From Campylobacteraceae bacterium (GTDB lineage: Bacteria; Campylobacterota; Campylobacteria; Campylobacterales; Arcobacteraceae), in contig JABXII010000007.1 of assembly GCA_013373175.1 (NCBI GenBank), forward strand, positions 62,001 through 126,000: a stretch of DNA of 64,000 nucleotides, read 5' to 3'. This document shows, piece by piece, positions 1 through 6,610 of the stretch (within the stretch, counting starts at the first letter, position 1; each line of letters opens with the position of its first letter). The notes beneath the pieces were generated by a model. It had not been told where the DNA came from. It made no database searches and saw only the letters and a list, made by a program, of their open reading frames with translations. A program made the translations under genes and the position numbers.

Positions 1-97
1 TATTACATTTGAGAAGTTTTTTGAAAATAATAAAATTTATCGTATACCTATATTAAAATATTTATTTAATGATGTATTATCAGTAGGACAGTTCTAA
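1..97 (+). CDS. C-terminal tail of a McrB-like GTPase subunit (partial, left edge)
   Basis: An open frame enters from the left edge and ends at the TAA at 95-97, giving about 31 residues that finish in LSVGQF. The TAA shares its last base with the ATG of the next gene (TAATG), so the two are translationally coupled. LlaJI-type restriction systems encode a McrB-like GTPase immediately before the nuclease subunit, so I infer this is the end of that GTPase. The fragment alone carries no diagnostic motif. Confidence 0.45.
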   Translation, partial: ITFEKFFENNKIYRIPILKYLFNDVLSVGQF

Positions 98-1830
98 TGA
101 GAATTTTCATTGAAAGAGAATCTTACAATAAAAAATTGTTAGAGTCTCTTTTAGGTGATAAATTTTATACAAGTTACAATAAAGATATAGCCACTATTGA
201 CCAAGTAGGATACTTCCATTGTAAAAACAATGAATTAATCTATTTATTACCAAAAGTATTTATAAATAAAGATGGCCTAATTTTAAATAAATATACAAAA
301 GAAGAACTTAGTACAAATCCAATTTCTGAAGTTATAGATGATACAACTGAATTGAATTGGCTAAGAAGATTCCTAATTATTTTTTATAAAAGTTTAATTG
401 AATATAAAACCCGTTATAACAGTACAATATTAAGAAAAGAAGATATTCATCAATTAAATACTACTATAGGTGAATCTGAATTCTCATATCTTGATATTTC
501 ACTATCTATTATTAACTTTTATAAAAAAAACAAAAATACGATTTTATATATAACTAGGGAGCATGAATCTCAAAGACATAAATCTGTAAAATGGAATAAA
601 ACTATTAGAAAAAGTGATCCCTATTTTACAAATTCTAATGAACCAATTTACTTGAAAACAAAAAATAAGAAAAAAGAAATTGATAATGAAGAAGAATTAT
701 TAACTATTTATTATTCAGTTTTATACCATTTAAAGAAAGAGTTTTATTTTAATATAACATTTGATACTTCATATGCAAAATATAAAGGTACTTCGTTTGA
801 AAAGATATCTAAAAAAGCCCCTAAAATACTAAAGAGAATACGATATAAATACTATTCAGATATTCTAATAAAGATATATAATCTTTTACAAATATATTTT
901 TCAAAGTCTAATGCAGCCTCAATAAAGAATAAGCAAGAAGATTATATTATGGTTAAAGACTATCATTGGGTTTTTGAAGATATGATTGATAAATTATTTT
1001 CTGATAATTTAAGAGAAATAAAAACAAATAAAGGTATATCTCTTAAAAAACTAAAATCACAAAAAGATGGTAAAGAAGTTGATCATATTTTTGAGTATAA
1101 TTCTTTAATAGATTGTGATGAAAATATTTATTATATTGGAGATTCAAAATATTATAAAAGCAATAATAATTTACAAGAGAACTCTATTTATAAGCAGTTT
1201 ACATATGCTAAAAATGTTATTCAGTTTAATATTGACTTATTAAATGAAAAAAAAGTCATAAATCAAAATTTAAGATATCGTGATGAGATTACAGAAGGAT
1301 ATAATATTACTCCCAATTTTTTTATTCAAGGTGTAATAGAAGATTTTAATAATTTTGACAATCACAACTTATCACACAATACTGAAAAAAGAATCGAGCA
1401 TTCATTTCATTATAAAGATAGACTATTTGATAGAGATTCATTATATGTTTATTACTATGATATTAATTTTCTTTTTGTATTAAGCACATATACAAAAAAA
1501 GACTTTACTACTTTATATAAATTTAGAGACAATATGAAAAAAGAATTTAGAAAGAATTTTATTCAATACTTTAAAAAACAAAGAAATTTTATGTTTTATT
1601 ACAGTGACTTTGAAAATATAAATTCACTTGAAAATTTTGTTAATAAAAATTTTAAAATATTAAATGGGAAAATATATCGTTCTAAACCATTACCTAATAG
1701 ACTTATTTTTGCTATATATAAAGATGATTTAGAAATAACATCAAAAATATCTCATTCAAGAACTACAGGATTATCTATTTGTTCTTTTTCAACTGACTCA
1801 ACAATTGAACTAACAAAATTTAATTTCTAA
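97..1830 (+). CDS. LlaJI-family restriction endonuclease subunit (McrC-like)
   Basis: This 577-residue protein resembles the nuclease partner of LlaJI/McrBC-type restriction systems, in which a McrB-like GTPase translocates on DNA and the partner cleaves. A PD-(D/E)XK-type core is visible: D329 in a VDHIFEY segment followed by D349-S-K351 in IGDSKYYK, the expected D...DxK spacing. The N-terminal 300 residues are lysine- and tyrosine-rich and probably bind DNA. The start overlaps the stop of the upstream frame by one base. The cognate 5-methylcytosine methyltransferases would lie left of the window. Family assignment is from overall resemblance and is fairly secure; the recognition site cannot be told. 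Confidence 0.7.
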   Translation: MRIFIERESYNKKLLESLLGDKFYTSYNKDIATIDQVGYFHCKNNELIYLLPKVFINKDGLILNKYTKEELSTNPISEVIDDTTELNWLRRFLIIFYKSLIEYKTRYNSTILRKEDIHQLNTTIGESEFSYLDISLSIINFYKKNKNTILYITREHESQRHKSVKWNKTIRKSDPYFTNSNEPIYLKTKNKKKEIDNEEELLTIYYSVLYHLKKEFYFNITFDTSYAKYKGTSFEKISKKAPKILKRIRYKYYSDILIKIYNLLQIYFSKSNAASIKNKQEDYIMVKDYHWVFEDMIDKLFSDNLREIKTNKGISLKKLKSQKDGKEVDHIFEYNSLIDCDENIYYIGDSKYYKSNNNLQENSIYKQFTYAKNVIQFNIDLLNEKKVINQNLRYRDEITEGYNITPNFFIQGVIEDFNNFDNHNLSHNTEKRIEHSFHYKDRLFDRDSLYVYYYDINFLFVLSTYTKKDFTTLYKFRDNMKKEFRKNFIQYFKKQRNFMFYYSDFENINSLENFVNKNFKILNGKIYRSKPLPNRLIFAIYKDDLEITSKISHSRTTGLSICSFSTDSTIELTKFNF

Positions 1831-2280
1831 TTTTTCTTGATGTTTCGCATATTATTCTGTAATATATAGAGTTATAAAAAGGGTTTAATTCTTATTTTCA
1901 TTATAAAGAGATAAAAAGCTTTAATAATAAACTCCTATAGTATTTAGTACTTTCACCTTTTGTTATCTCAGTAGTCATCATCATTTTTTATTTAAACTTT
2001 ATATTTATTTTACTATGTCAAAAGGAAAAATACACTAGTCAGATAAAGTAAAGTGCACTAATTTATTAATAAAATAAATACAATAAACTCTAAATAAAAA
2101 ATTTGGTTTGACTATTATTGGTGAAGAGGAGTTTATTATGATATATAATTATAAAAAAGATATATTTACAAATAAAGATGGGAGTAAAAAAAATATTATA
2201 GAAGAATTCACTTGATAATATTCATAAAAAACTTTATAATAGTATTTAATCGATACAATTATATTAAAAAGTACTTTTAT
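1831..2280. other. Gene-poor 450-bp gap after the restriction gene
   Basis: No convincing gene is seen. The gap contains a 13-bp perfect inverted repeat, ATAATAAACTCCT at 1924-1936 and its complement at 2127-2139, bracketing about 215 bp. Just inside the right arm sits a good ribosome site (AGGAG) followed by a 25-codon frame (2138-2215, beginning MIYNYKKDIF) that ends early, which looks like the start of a truncated gene. It may be the scar of a lost mobile element or gene. Confidence 0.4.
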
Positions 2281-2508
2281 TTATTTCTCCACAATTAAAC
2301 TTTTTATATTTTCGATTTGTGAAAATTGACATTTAATATTAATGTTATAATTTGTATTTTTGATTGTGAACACTTCGAGATTTTGATCAATCATAATTTG
2401 ATCTATAGTTAATAATAGATTGTTATACGAAATAGTTTGACCTTTAAGTACCTCAATTTCATTAATTTTTTTATATATTAGGAAGTCATCAAAATTTTCA
2501 ATTGTCAT
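2281..2508 (-). CDS. Small hypothetical protein
   Basis: A 75-residue protein I do not recognise. It has alternating hydrophobic and polar residues consistent with a small beta-rich fold and no cysteines other than one near residue 60. It is the last of a leftward-reading group of small genes (2281-3327) that includes two helix-turn-helix proteins, so it may belong to the same mobile-element module. Codon and base composition match the AT-rich surroundings. No function is proposed. Confidence 0.45.
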   Translation of the reverse strand: MTIENFDDFLIYKKINEIEVLKGQTISYNNLLLTIDQIMIDQNLEVFTIKNTNYNINIKCQFSQIENIKSLIVEK

Positions 2509-2526
2509 TTTATCATTATTTAATAG

Positions 2527-2646
2527 TTAAGCATATGTTTTTTTTCTATGCAATCTTTCAGAAGTTTTGGGCTTAATTCCATCTGCTTTTAACCAAACGT
2601 AAAACTCGTTGAATAATTCTATTTTTATTTTTTCATCATAATACAT
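2527..2646 (-). CDS. Very small basic hypothetical protein (39 aa)
   Basis: A 39-residue frame starts at the ATG at 2646 behind a good AGGAAG ribosome site and ends at TAA 2527. It reads MYYDEKIKIELFNEFYVWLKAD and then a basic tail containing KPKTSERLHRKK. It lies in the same orientation as, and between, the neighbouring small genes of the helix-turn-helix group. The predicted helix followed by a basic segment is compatible with a nucleic-acid-binding peptide. It could also be the remaining N-terminus of a longer gene. I do not recognise a family. Confidence 0.4.
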   Translation of the reverse strand: MYYDEKIKIELFNEFYVWLKADGIKPKTSERLHRKKTYA

Positions 2647-2743
2647 TTTCTTCTTCCTATTCTTCTTTATGGATATTGTTGTATATATATTTATATGTGT
2701 CTAAAATTTAGACGACTTTATTTTATTTTTATACGGTTTAATT

Positions 2744-3064
2744 CTAAAATTTAGATTCTTGTCCAATTTCAAAATTAACAAAGTCATCCCACCATAATTT
2801 AGTAGTTTTTAAAAATCCACTCTCTTTATTTTTTTCAATTAATTTATTTACACTGTTATATCCAGAAGCTCTACTCAAATTAAACATTTCTGATAAAGTT
2901 TCGACTTTTCCATAGTACCAACCTGGGAATTTTGATAATGGATTATTACATAAATGATAAATTGCATTAGCAATACAATAATCATTAGTTGATAATTTAT
3001 GTTTAACTCTCGGGTGATGTTTAATTGTAGTATAGTCAGCAAGTTTATTTTCTTTTTTATTCAT
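2744..3064 (-). CDS. Winged-helix/HTH protein, phage or plasmid replication type
   Basis: The 106-residue protein has the layout of phage and plasmid helix-turn-helix proteins: an N-terminal segment (ADYTTIKHHPRVKHKLSTND) resembling the entry to such domains, then helices ending in LSEMFNLSRASGYNSVNKLI around residues 57-77, which fits a recognition helix. An aromatic stretch, FPGWYYGK, precedes it, and a WWDDF segment follows. It reads leftward 14 bp after another DNA-binding gene (3079-3327), so the pair is probably one transcript from the structured region at 3402-3477. A role in replication initiation or regulation of a mobile element is inference. Confidence 0.55.
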   Translation of the reverse strand: MNKKENKLADYTTIKHHPRVKHKLSTNDYCIANAIYHLCNNPLSKFPGWYYGKVETLSEMFNLSRASGYNSVNKLIEKNKESGFLKTTKLWWDDFVNFEIGQESKF

Positions 3065-3078
3065 TTACTTTCTTTATT

Positions 3079-3327
3079 TTAATGGGTTTTAATACATTGT
3101 TTAGTTTTTTCGATTTGATATTTCACTACATTTTGAACAGGGAAGATAATTCCTTTTTTTGCTTCAATAAATTCATGACAGTCAATTGCTGCTTTTCTTC
3201 TTTCATCAAGAGTTCTAGTGCTTATTCCTAATGCTTCAGCGCAATCTTTTGATGTAAGCATTACTCCATACTTGGAGATTAAAGCTTGAAGCATTGATGT
3301 AAAAATGATTTCAGATGAAATATTCAA
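3079..3327 (-). CDS. Small HTH DNA-binding protein
   Basis: The 82-residue protein carries a clear helix-turn-helix at about residues 24-48: MLTSKDCAEALGISTRTLDE, followed by a basic RRKAA stretch. This pattern is common in small phage and plasmid regulators (for example PrtN-like activators and excisionase-like proteins). It is the first gene of the leftward pair and its start faces the inverted-repeat structure at 3402-3477, about 75 bp away. Regulation of, or action at, that structure is plausible but unproven. The exact family is uncertain. Confidence 0.55.
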   Translation of the reverse strand: MNISSEIIFTSMLQALISKYGVMLTSKDCAEALGISTRTLDERRKAAIDCHEFIEAKKGIIFPVQNVVKYQIEKTKQCIKTH

Positions 3328-3401
3328 AACATTACCTTGTACATAAAAATGAAATTAAGTTTTGAAATTGAAAGTAAGTCGGCAAACTCATAATTCAATT
3401 G

Positions 3402-3477
3402 TAAATACTTAGAGCTCAACAATATCAGGCGATATTGTTATAAGAGCCTTATTCGCTTGCCGAGCTCTAAATATTTA
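3402..3477. repeat. Three-way-junction inverted-repeat structure
   Basis: An outer 16-bp stem with one mismatch pairs TAAATACTTAGAGCTC (3402-3417) with GAGCTCTAAATATTTA (3462-3477). Inside it is a perfect 9-bp hairpin, AACAATATC/GATATTGTT (3418-3426 with 3431-3439), and then a weak TAAG/CTTA hairpin at about 3440-3450. The result is a cruciform or cloverleaf-like fold about 76 bp long. A TCGGCAA at 3379-3385 can also pair with TTGCCGA at 3457-3463, offering an alternative fold. It lies between a DNA-binding gene and a hypothetical gene. It could be an origin or nicking site of a mobile element, or a structured RNA. Confidence 0.6.
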
Positions 3478-3526
3478 TGGATGAGAGAAGTTTAATAAAT
3501 TCTAAGATTTAAAAATAGGGGATTTT

Positions 3527-4276
3527 TTATAAATTTTTGTCTAATTCAATTTGGGGCTTTTCTGTAAGCTGTCTAAAAAAGGTTTTCTTGTCTTTTTCTT
3601 GGAGGGTTCTTTTTATATCAGAGTTGTATTTAAATACAGTAGATACAATATTCTTATTAATAGTTTTTGTGATTTGAGTGTTTGAATATTTTCCAATAAA
3701 GTGGTAATAAGCTATGTAAATATAATATTCTACTTTTTCAATTAGTTCATCATAAGATTTAACTGTATTCAAAAGTTTTGGATAAAAAACTACTTCTTTT
3801 TGTATTTTCTCATCTATATTTTTGCTGTTACCATTAATGAGTTGTGTACAAAAGAATTTAGTCATAAATGTAGGAACCCTAGGATACTGTTCTATTTCAT
3901 TTTTTAATTCATCATCAAAACCTTCTTTTCTTGTTGAAAGAAGTACTTCTTCTATATTTGTACCTGTTAGACTATTATCTAAAATTAGTTGTATAATAAT
4001 TCTGAATTCTTCAAAGGTTAGTAAAATCTTTTTTAATTCAGAGTGCTTGATTGATATAGGTTTATTAAAATATGAAATATAATCGCTCTGATAATAAAAG
4101 TTAGATTTTAAAAAGTTTGTTAAAAAATTAACTTTTATTTGATGTTCTAAGCTATCCCAATATAAATCAATAGCAACTAAATCTTTTTCATTTTGAAATA
4201 CTTCATGCTCATCTAATTCACATAATAAAAAGTCTTGTAAAATTGGCTCTATATCTTCAAACATATTACTCTCCAA
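3527..4276 (-). CDS. Hypothetical protein, 249 aa
   Basis: A 249-residue, acidic and strongly helical protein with no signal peptide or membrane segment. I recognise no family. The C-terminal part (about 170-249) is more basic and contains ITKTINKNIVSTVFKYNSD followed by RTLQEKDKKTFFRQLTEKP. It ends 200 bp after (downstream strand-wise) the structured repeat and its promoter region, shared with the divergent small gene at 4416, contains a palindromic TTGCAATATGCAA. Neighbouring phage/plasmid-like HTH genes suggest a mobile-element accessory role. Confidence 0.55.
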   Translation of the reverse strand: MESNMFEDIEPILQDFLLCELDEHEVFQNEKDLVAIDLYWDSLEHQIKVNFLTNFLKSNFYYQSDYISYFNKPISIKHSELKKILLTFEEFRIIIQLILDNSLTGTNIEEVLLSTRKEGFDDELKNEIEQYPRVPTFMTKFFCTQLINGNSKNIDEKIQKEVVFYPKLLNTVKSYDELIEKVEYYIYIAYYHFIGKYSNTQITKTINKNIVSTVFKYNSDIKRTLQEKDKKTFFRQLTEKPQIELDKNL

Positions 4277-4312
4277 ACTTTTTGTAAAAAATCATAACTT
4301 ATAATGTTTTTT

Positions 4313-4354
4313 ATTGCAATCGTCATATAGCGATATTTATGTTGCAATATGCAA
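4313..4354. promoter_or_regulatory. Candidate operator between divergent genes
   Basis: The 139-bp divergent region between 4276 and 4416 holds ATTGCAAT at 4313-4320 (itself a palindrome) and TTGCA-ATA-TGCAA at 4342-4354, a perfect 5-3-5 inverted repeat. Repetition of the TTGCAAT word about 29 bp apart in a shared promoter region fits a repressor site. The regulator is not identified; the nearby HTH proteins are candidates. Confidence 0.35.
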
Positions 4355-4415
4355 TAATTTTAAAATGACTTAGAAAAATAGTGTAAAATTGATTTAATAA
4401 ATCAAAGGGGTCAAA

Positions 4416-4679
4416 ATGCAAGAAGAAATATCACTAAAAGAAGCATCAAGTTTTATGTCAAGTTGGGTTTCAGATTATAAAAAAGAACAGAAACAAGACA
4501 AATATCAATCTATGCTAGATAAATTTAGTAAAGAAGACTTAGTGAAAAACTATGAAGAGCTATTATATGAAAAATTTATACTAGAAGATAAAATAAATTC
4601 TTTAGAAGATGAAAACAAGATCTTAAAAGAAGAGAATGATCGACTAAAAGTAAGTTTGTTAGTTTCAAATAAAGAATAA
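4416..4679 (+). CDS. Small coiled-coil protein
   Basis: An 87-residue protein preceded by an AAGGGG ribosome site. The first 30 residues include an amphipathic segment (LKEASSFMSSWVSDYKKEQ); residues about 45-82 are a heptad-patterned coiled coil containing LEDKINSLEDENKILKEEND, which would dimerise. There is no DNA-binding or membrane segment. It is followed 11 bp later by another tiny gene on the same strand, and a terminator closes the pair. Function unknown; mobile-element accessory protein is possible. Confidence 0.5.
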   Translation: MQEEISLKEASSFMSSWVSDYKKEQKQDKYQSMLDKFSKEDLVKNYEELLYEKFILEDKINSLEDENKILKEENDRLKVSLLVSNKE

Positions 4680-4690
4680 AAGGATAAAAA

Positions 4691-4828
4691 ATGATTTTAA
4701 ACATAGATATATTAAAAGAGATATCTTCTGATAAGAAAAAAGATATTGAAGAAGCAAATAGAATGCTTATTGAAGTTCAAAGTTCTGATTTGCCACAACA
4801 AGATAAAGAACAAAAACTAAAGTTTTAA
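4691..4828 (+). CDS. Very small hypothetical protein (45 aa)
   Basis: A 45-residue frame starts at the ATG at 4691 behind AAAGGAT and ends at TAA 4828. It is charged and helical (ILKEISSDKKKDIEEANRML). It lies 11 bp after the coiled-coil gene and just before a clear intrinsic terminator, so it is probably the second gene of a two-gene transcript. No family recognised. Confidence 0.4.
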   Translation: MILNIDILKEISSDKKKDIEEANRMLIEVQSSDLPQQDKEQKLKF

Positions 4829-4847
4829 AAGACATTATTAGAAATAT

Positions 4848-4873
4848 AAAAGAGATTTTTTAATATCTCTTTT
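4848..4873 (+). terminator. Rho-independent terminator
   Basis: AAAAGAGAT (4848-4856) pairs with ATCTCTTTT (4865-4873) across an 8-nt loop, and the right arm runs into TTTATTTT. It lies 19 bp after the stop of the small gene ending at 4828 and should end that transcript. Confidence 0.75.
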
Positions 4874-5323
4874 ATTTTAACCGAGATTGTTCAGAGTTTT
4901 GTATCAATAACTGATAGTTTTAAGAATTCTAAAATAGTTAATCTTACTTAGAAAAGTACAGTTTTAGTAACAATTTACTTGAATCTATAAGAGATATTCC
5001 TTATTAAACCAAGTATACACAGCTACTGCACCTACAGATATAATTCCTATTCCTGCTTTTCCCCAACCTGTCATTTTATCCCAGCTACTTTTTTTGACTT
5101 TCTTATTATATTTTATAGCTCCTATTGTAATCCATCTATTTTATTTATTATTTGGTATCTCAAAAACTATCTATAATTATTATTAAACTATTATTTTGAT
5201 AGAATAGTTATAAATTATTTAAATAAGTGATATAGTTATGCTTGAATTAATAGTTTTGTACGAAATTGTCGAGGGTTTTTTTTGTTACTATTTATACAAT
5301 ATCAAATGAGAAAATGAAACTAT
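4874..5323. other. 450-bp gap with at most one tiny membrane ORF
   Basis: The only candidate gene is a 29-codon minus-strand frame at 4985-5074 reading MTGWGKAGIGIISVGAVAVYTWF and then a short polar tail, which would be one transmembrane helix. It lacks a good ribosome site, and the frame stays open upstream of the ATG for about 20 codons without a start, so it may be a remnant. The rest is AT-rich sequence leading to the leucine-rich-repeat gene; I see no clear regulatory element. Confidence 0.35.
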
Positions 5324-6475
5324 ATGGTTTATTATTCAAGCAACAATAGTGATACTTTAAATTTAATAAACACTTTTTGTAAACAAGTAGTCTCCATGAA
5401 AGCACACATATTAAATAAAATAGATAATTCATTTAGGGAAGATGATATTTTTTTTATACCTATATATGGAGAAGAAGAATTAAGTAGTGAATGGGAATCT
5501 TTTTTAAAGAGATATGCAAAAAAATCATACAATATTGGTAAAAATACTTTCTTTTATCTGTATGGTATTTATGACCTAGAACTTGATAAAAATACTACTA
5601 TAATAAAGCAGATAGATACTATTTTAGAGTTTTTGTCTGTTCAAGTTAATGTATTCCCTCTAAAAGTGATGCCGAAGTATACGCCATTAGATAGTTTAAT
5701 TTATTATTATAAGCATACAAATATTAATCAAATTAATGATAGTTTAGTAAATAGAATCGTGTTTCTTTCTAAGCAAAAACTTATACAGAACAATGAAAAA
5801 ACAATTAATTTTACGGCTAAATTGAATGGATATAGTTCTGTAATAGATAAAATTAAATTAAGAAAAAAAAGAAAATTTTTAACTAAAGTAATAGCATCTA
5901 TAACATGTGAAAATATTATATTGAATAGAGTTAAAAATATAAATATGGACAAGGTTTTAAATAAAAGTAGAAATAATAAAACACTAAAACTACAACTTAA
6001 ATCTAATAGACTTAAAAATACTAAGTCTCTTTCAGGTTTTTCATCATTAGAAGTTCTAAATTTAACGGCAAATTCTTTTAGTGTTATAGATATGGAAAAC
6101 TTACCAACTAAAATTAAGTCACTAAATATTTCAAAAAATTATATAGAAAAAATTAAAATTGAAAAATCAAGAGTTGAAATTAAGAAATTAATTTTGTTCA
6201 ATAATAAAATTACTAATATGGACTTTTTGGATTATTTTCCTAATTTGGAATATTTGAATATTGGATTGAACCCTATTAAAAGGTTTCCAGATTCAATTAT
6301 TAAACTTAATAAATTAGAACATTTAAACATATCTTTTATTGATATTGAAATAATTCCAAGTGAAATACTAGAATTAAAACAGTTAAGAACTGTTGATATA
6401 ACAGGTTGTTTGATTTCAAATAACTGCGATGTATTAATAAAGCTTAATAAAAAAGGTGTAAAAATCATATTTTAG
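5324..6475 (+). CDS. Leucine-rich-repeat protein at the head of the candidate peptide cluster
   Basis: This 383-residue protein has an unrecognised N-terminal domain (about 1-210) and a C-terminal run of leucine-rich repeats (about 215-375), with units such as LEVLNLTANSFSVID, IKSLNISKNYIEKI, LEYLNIGLNPIKRF and LEHLNISFIDIEII. The repeats have the 21-23-residue spacing typical of cytosolic bacterial LRR proteins. No signal peptide or membrane helix is seen, so it is probably cytoplasmic. LRRs usually bind other proteins or peptides. Its stop is 18 bp before the 12-codon gene and lies only 2 bp before that gene's ribosome site, so the two are very likely co-transcribed. A role in binding the tiny peptide or its enzymes is inference. 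The start has a weak ribosome site. Confidence 0.75.
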   Translation: MVYYSSNNSDTLNLINTFCKQVVSMKAHILNKIDNSFREDDIFFIPIYGEEELSSEWESFLKRYAKKSYNIGKNTFFYLYGIYDLELDKNTTIIKQIDTILEFLSVQVNVFPLKVMPKYTPLDSLIYYYKHTNINQINDSLVNRIVFLSKQKLIQNNEKTINFTAKLNGYSSVIDKIKLRKKRKFLTKVIASITCENIILNRVKNINMDKVLNKSRNNKTLKLQLKSNRLKNTKSLSGFSSLEVLNLTANSFSVIDMENLPTKIKSLNISKNYIEKIKIEKSRVEIKKLILFNNKITNMDFLDYFPNLEYLNIGLNPIKRFPDSIIKLNKLEHLNISFIDIEIIPSEILELKQLRTVDITGCLISNNCDVLIKLNKKGVKIIF

Positions 6476-6493
6476 GAAAGGAGGGAAATTACA

Positions 6494-6532
6494 ATGTGTT
6501 TTGCAGGTTGGTATGAAACTGACGATTTTTAA
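6494..6532 (+). CDS. Candidate 12-residue precursor peptide MCFAGWYETDDF
   Basis: A 12-codon frame (ATG 6494, TAA 6530-6532) encodes MCFAGWYETDDF. It is preceded by AAGGAGGG at 6478-6485, nearly a perfect anti-16S match at 9-nt spacing and one of the strongest ribosome sites I see in the window. It sits between an LRR gene and two radical SAM/SPASM genes, the usual position of a RiPP precursor. Cys2, Trp6, Tyr7 and the acidic Asp10-Asp11-Phe12 end are plausible modification sites. There is no room for a leader peptide, and neither radical SAM protein shows an N-terminal peptide-recognition domain, which is consistent. Known precedents for such tiny precursors exist (the 7-residue MccA of microcin C). 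It could instead be a leader peptide for attenuation, or a chance frame behind a strong GA-rich stretch. Confidence 0.6.
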   Translation: MCFAGWYETDDF

Positions 6533-6541
6533 TAGTCTGCT

Positions 6542-6555
6542 TATAATAGTATAAT
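6542..6555 (+). promoter_or_regulatory. Two closely spaced TATAAT -10 elements
   Basis: TATAAT occurs at 6542-6547 and again at 6550-6555, between the peptide gene and the first radical SAM gene. In Campylobacterota the -10 hexamer is the main conserved promoter element, so a second, internal promoter for the radical SAM genes is plausible. Its transcript would begin within or just before the stem-loop at 6552-6585. Confidence 0.4.
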
Positions 6556-6585
6556 GTGTTTGCCTTATTTATGACAAACACATTA
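6552..6585 (+). promoter_or_regulatory. Stem-loop between peptide gene and radical SAM genes
   Basis: TAATGTGTTTG (6552-6562) pairs perfectly over 11 bp with CAAACACATTA (6575-6585) across a 12-nt loop. No U-tract follows (CTTAAAAAATAAACG), so it is not a standard terminator. It may stabilise the upstream message or partly attenuate. The left arm repeats the sequence at the start of the peptide gene (AATGTGTTT at 6493-6502 region), so the right arm could alternatively pair with and mask the peptide start codon. Confidence 0.6.
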
Positions 6586-6610
6586 CTTAAAAAATAAACG
6601 AAAGAGAAAA

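Noticed and set aside
3402-3477. Integron attC site
   Set aside because: The inverted repeat lacks the GTTRRRY/RYYYAAC core sites and no integron integrase is nearby.
3822-4082. 86-codon plus-strand frame inside the 249-aa gene
   Set aside because: Antisense shadow with no ribosome site and low-complexity composition.
6552-6585. Stem-loop after the 12-codon gene as an intrinsic terminator
   Set aside because: The stem is perfect but is followed by CTTAAAAAATAAACG, with no U-tract, so it does not meet the usual definition; reported as a regulatory stem-loop instead.
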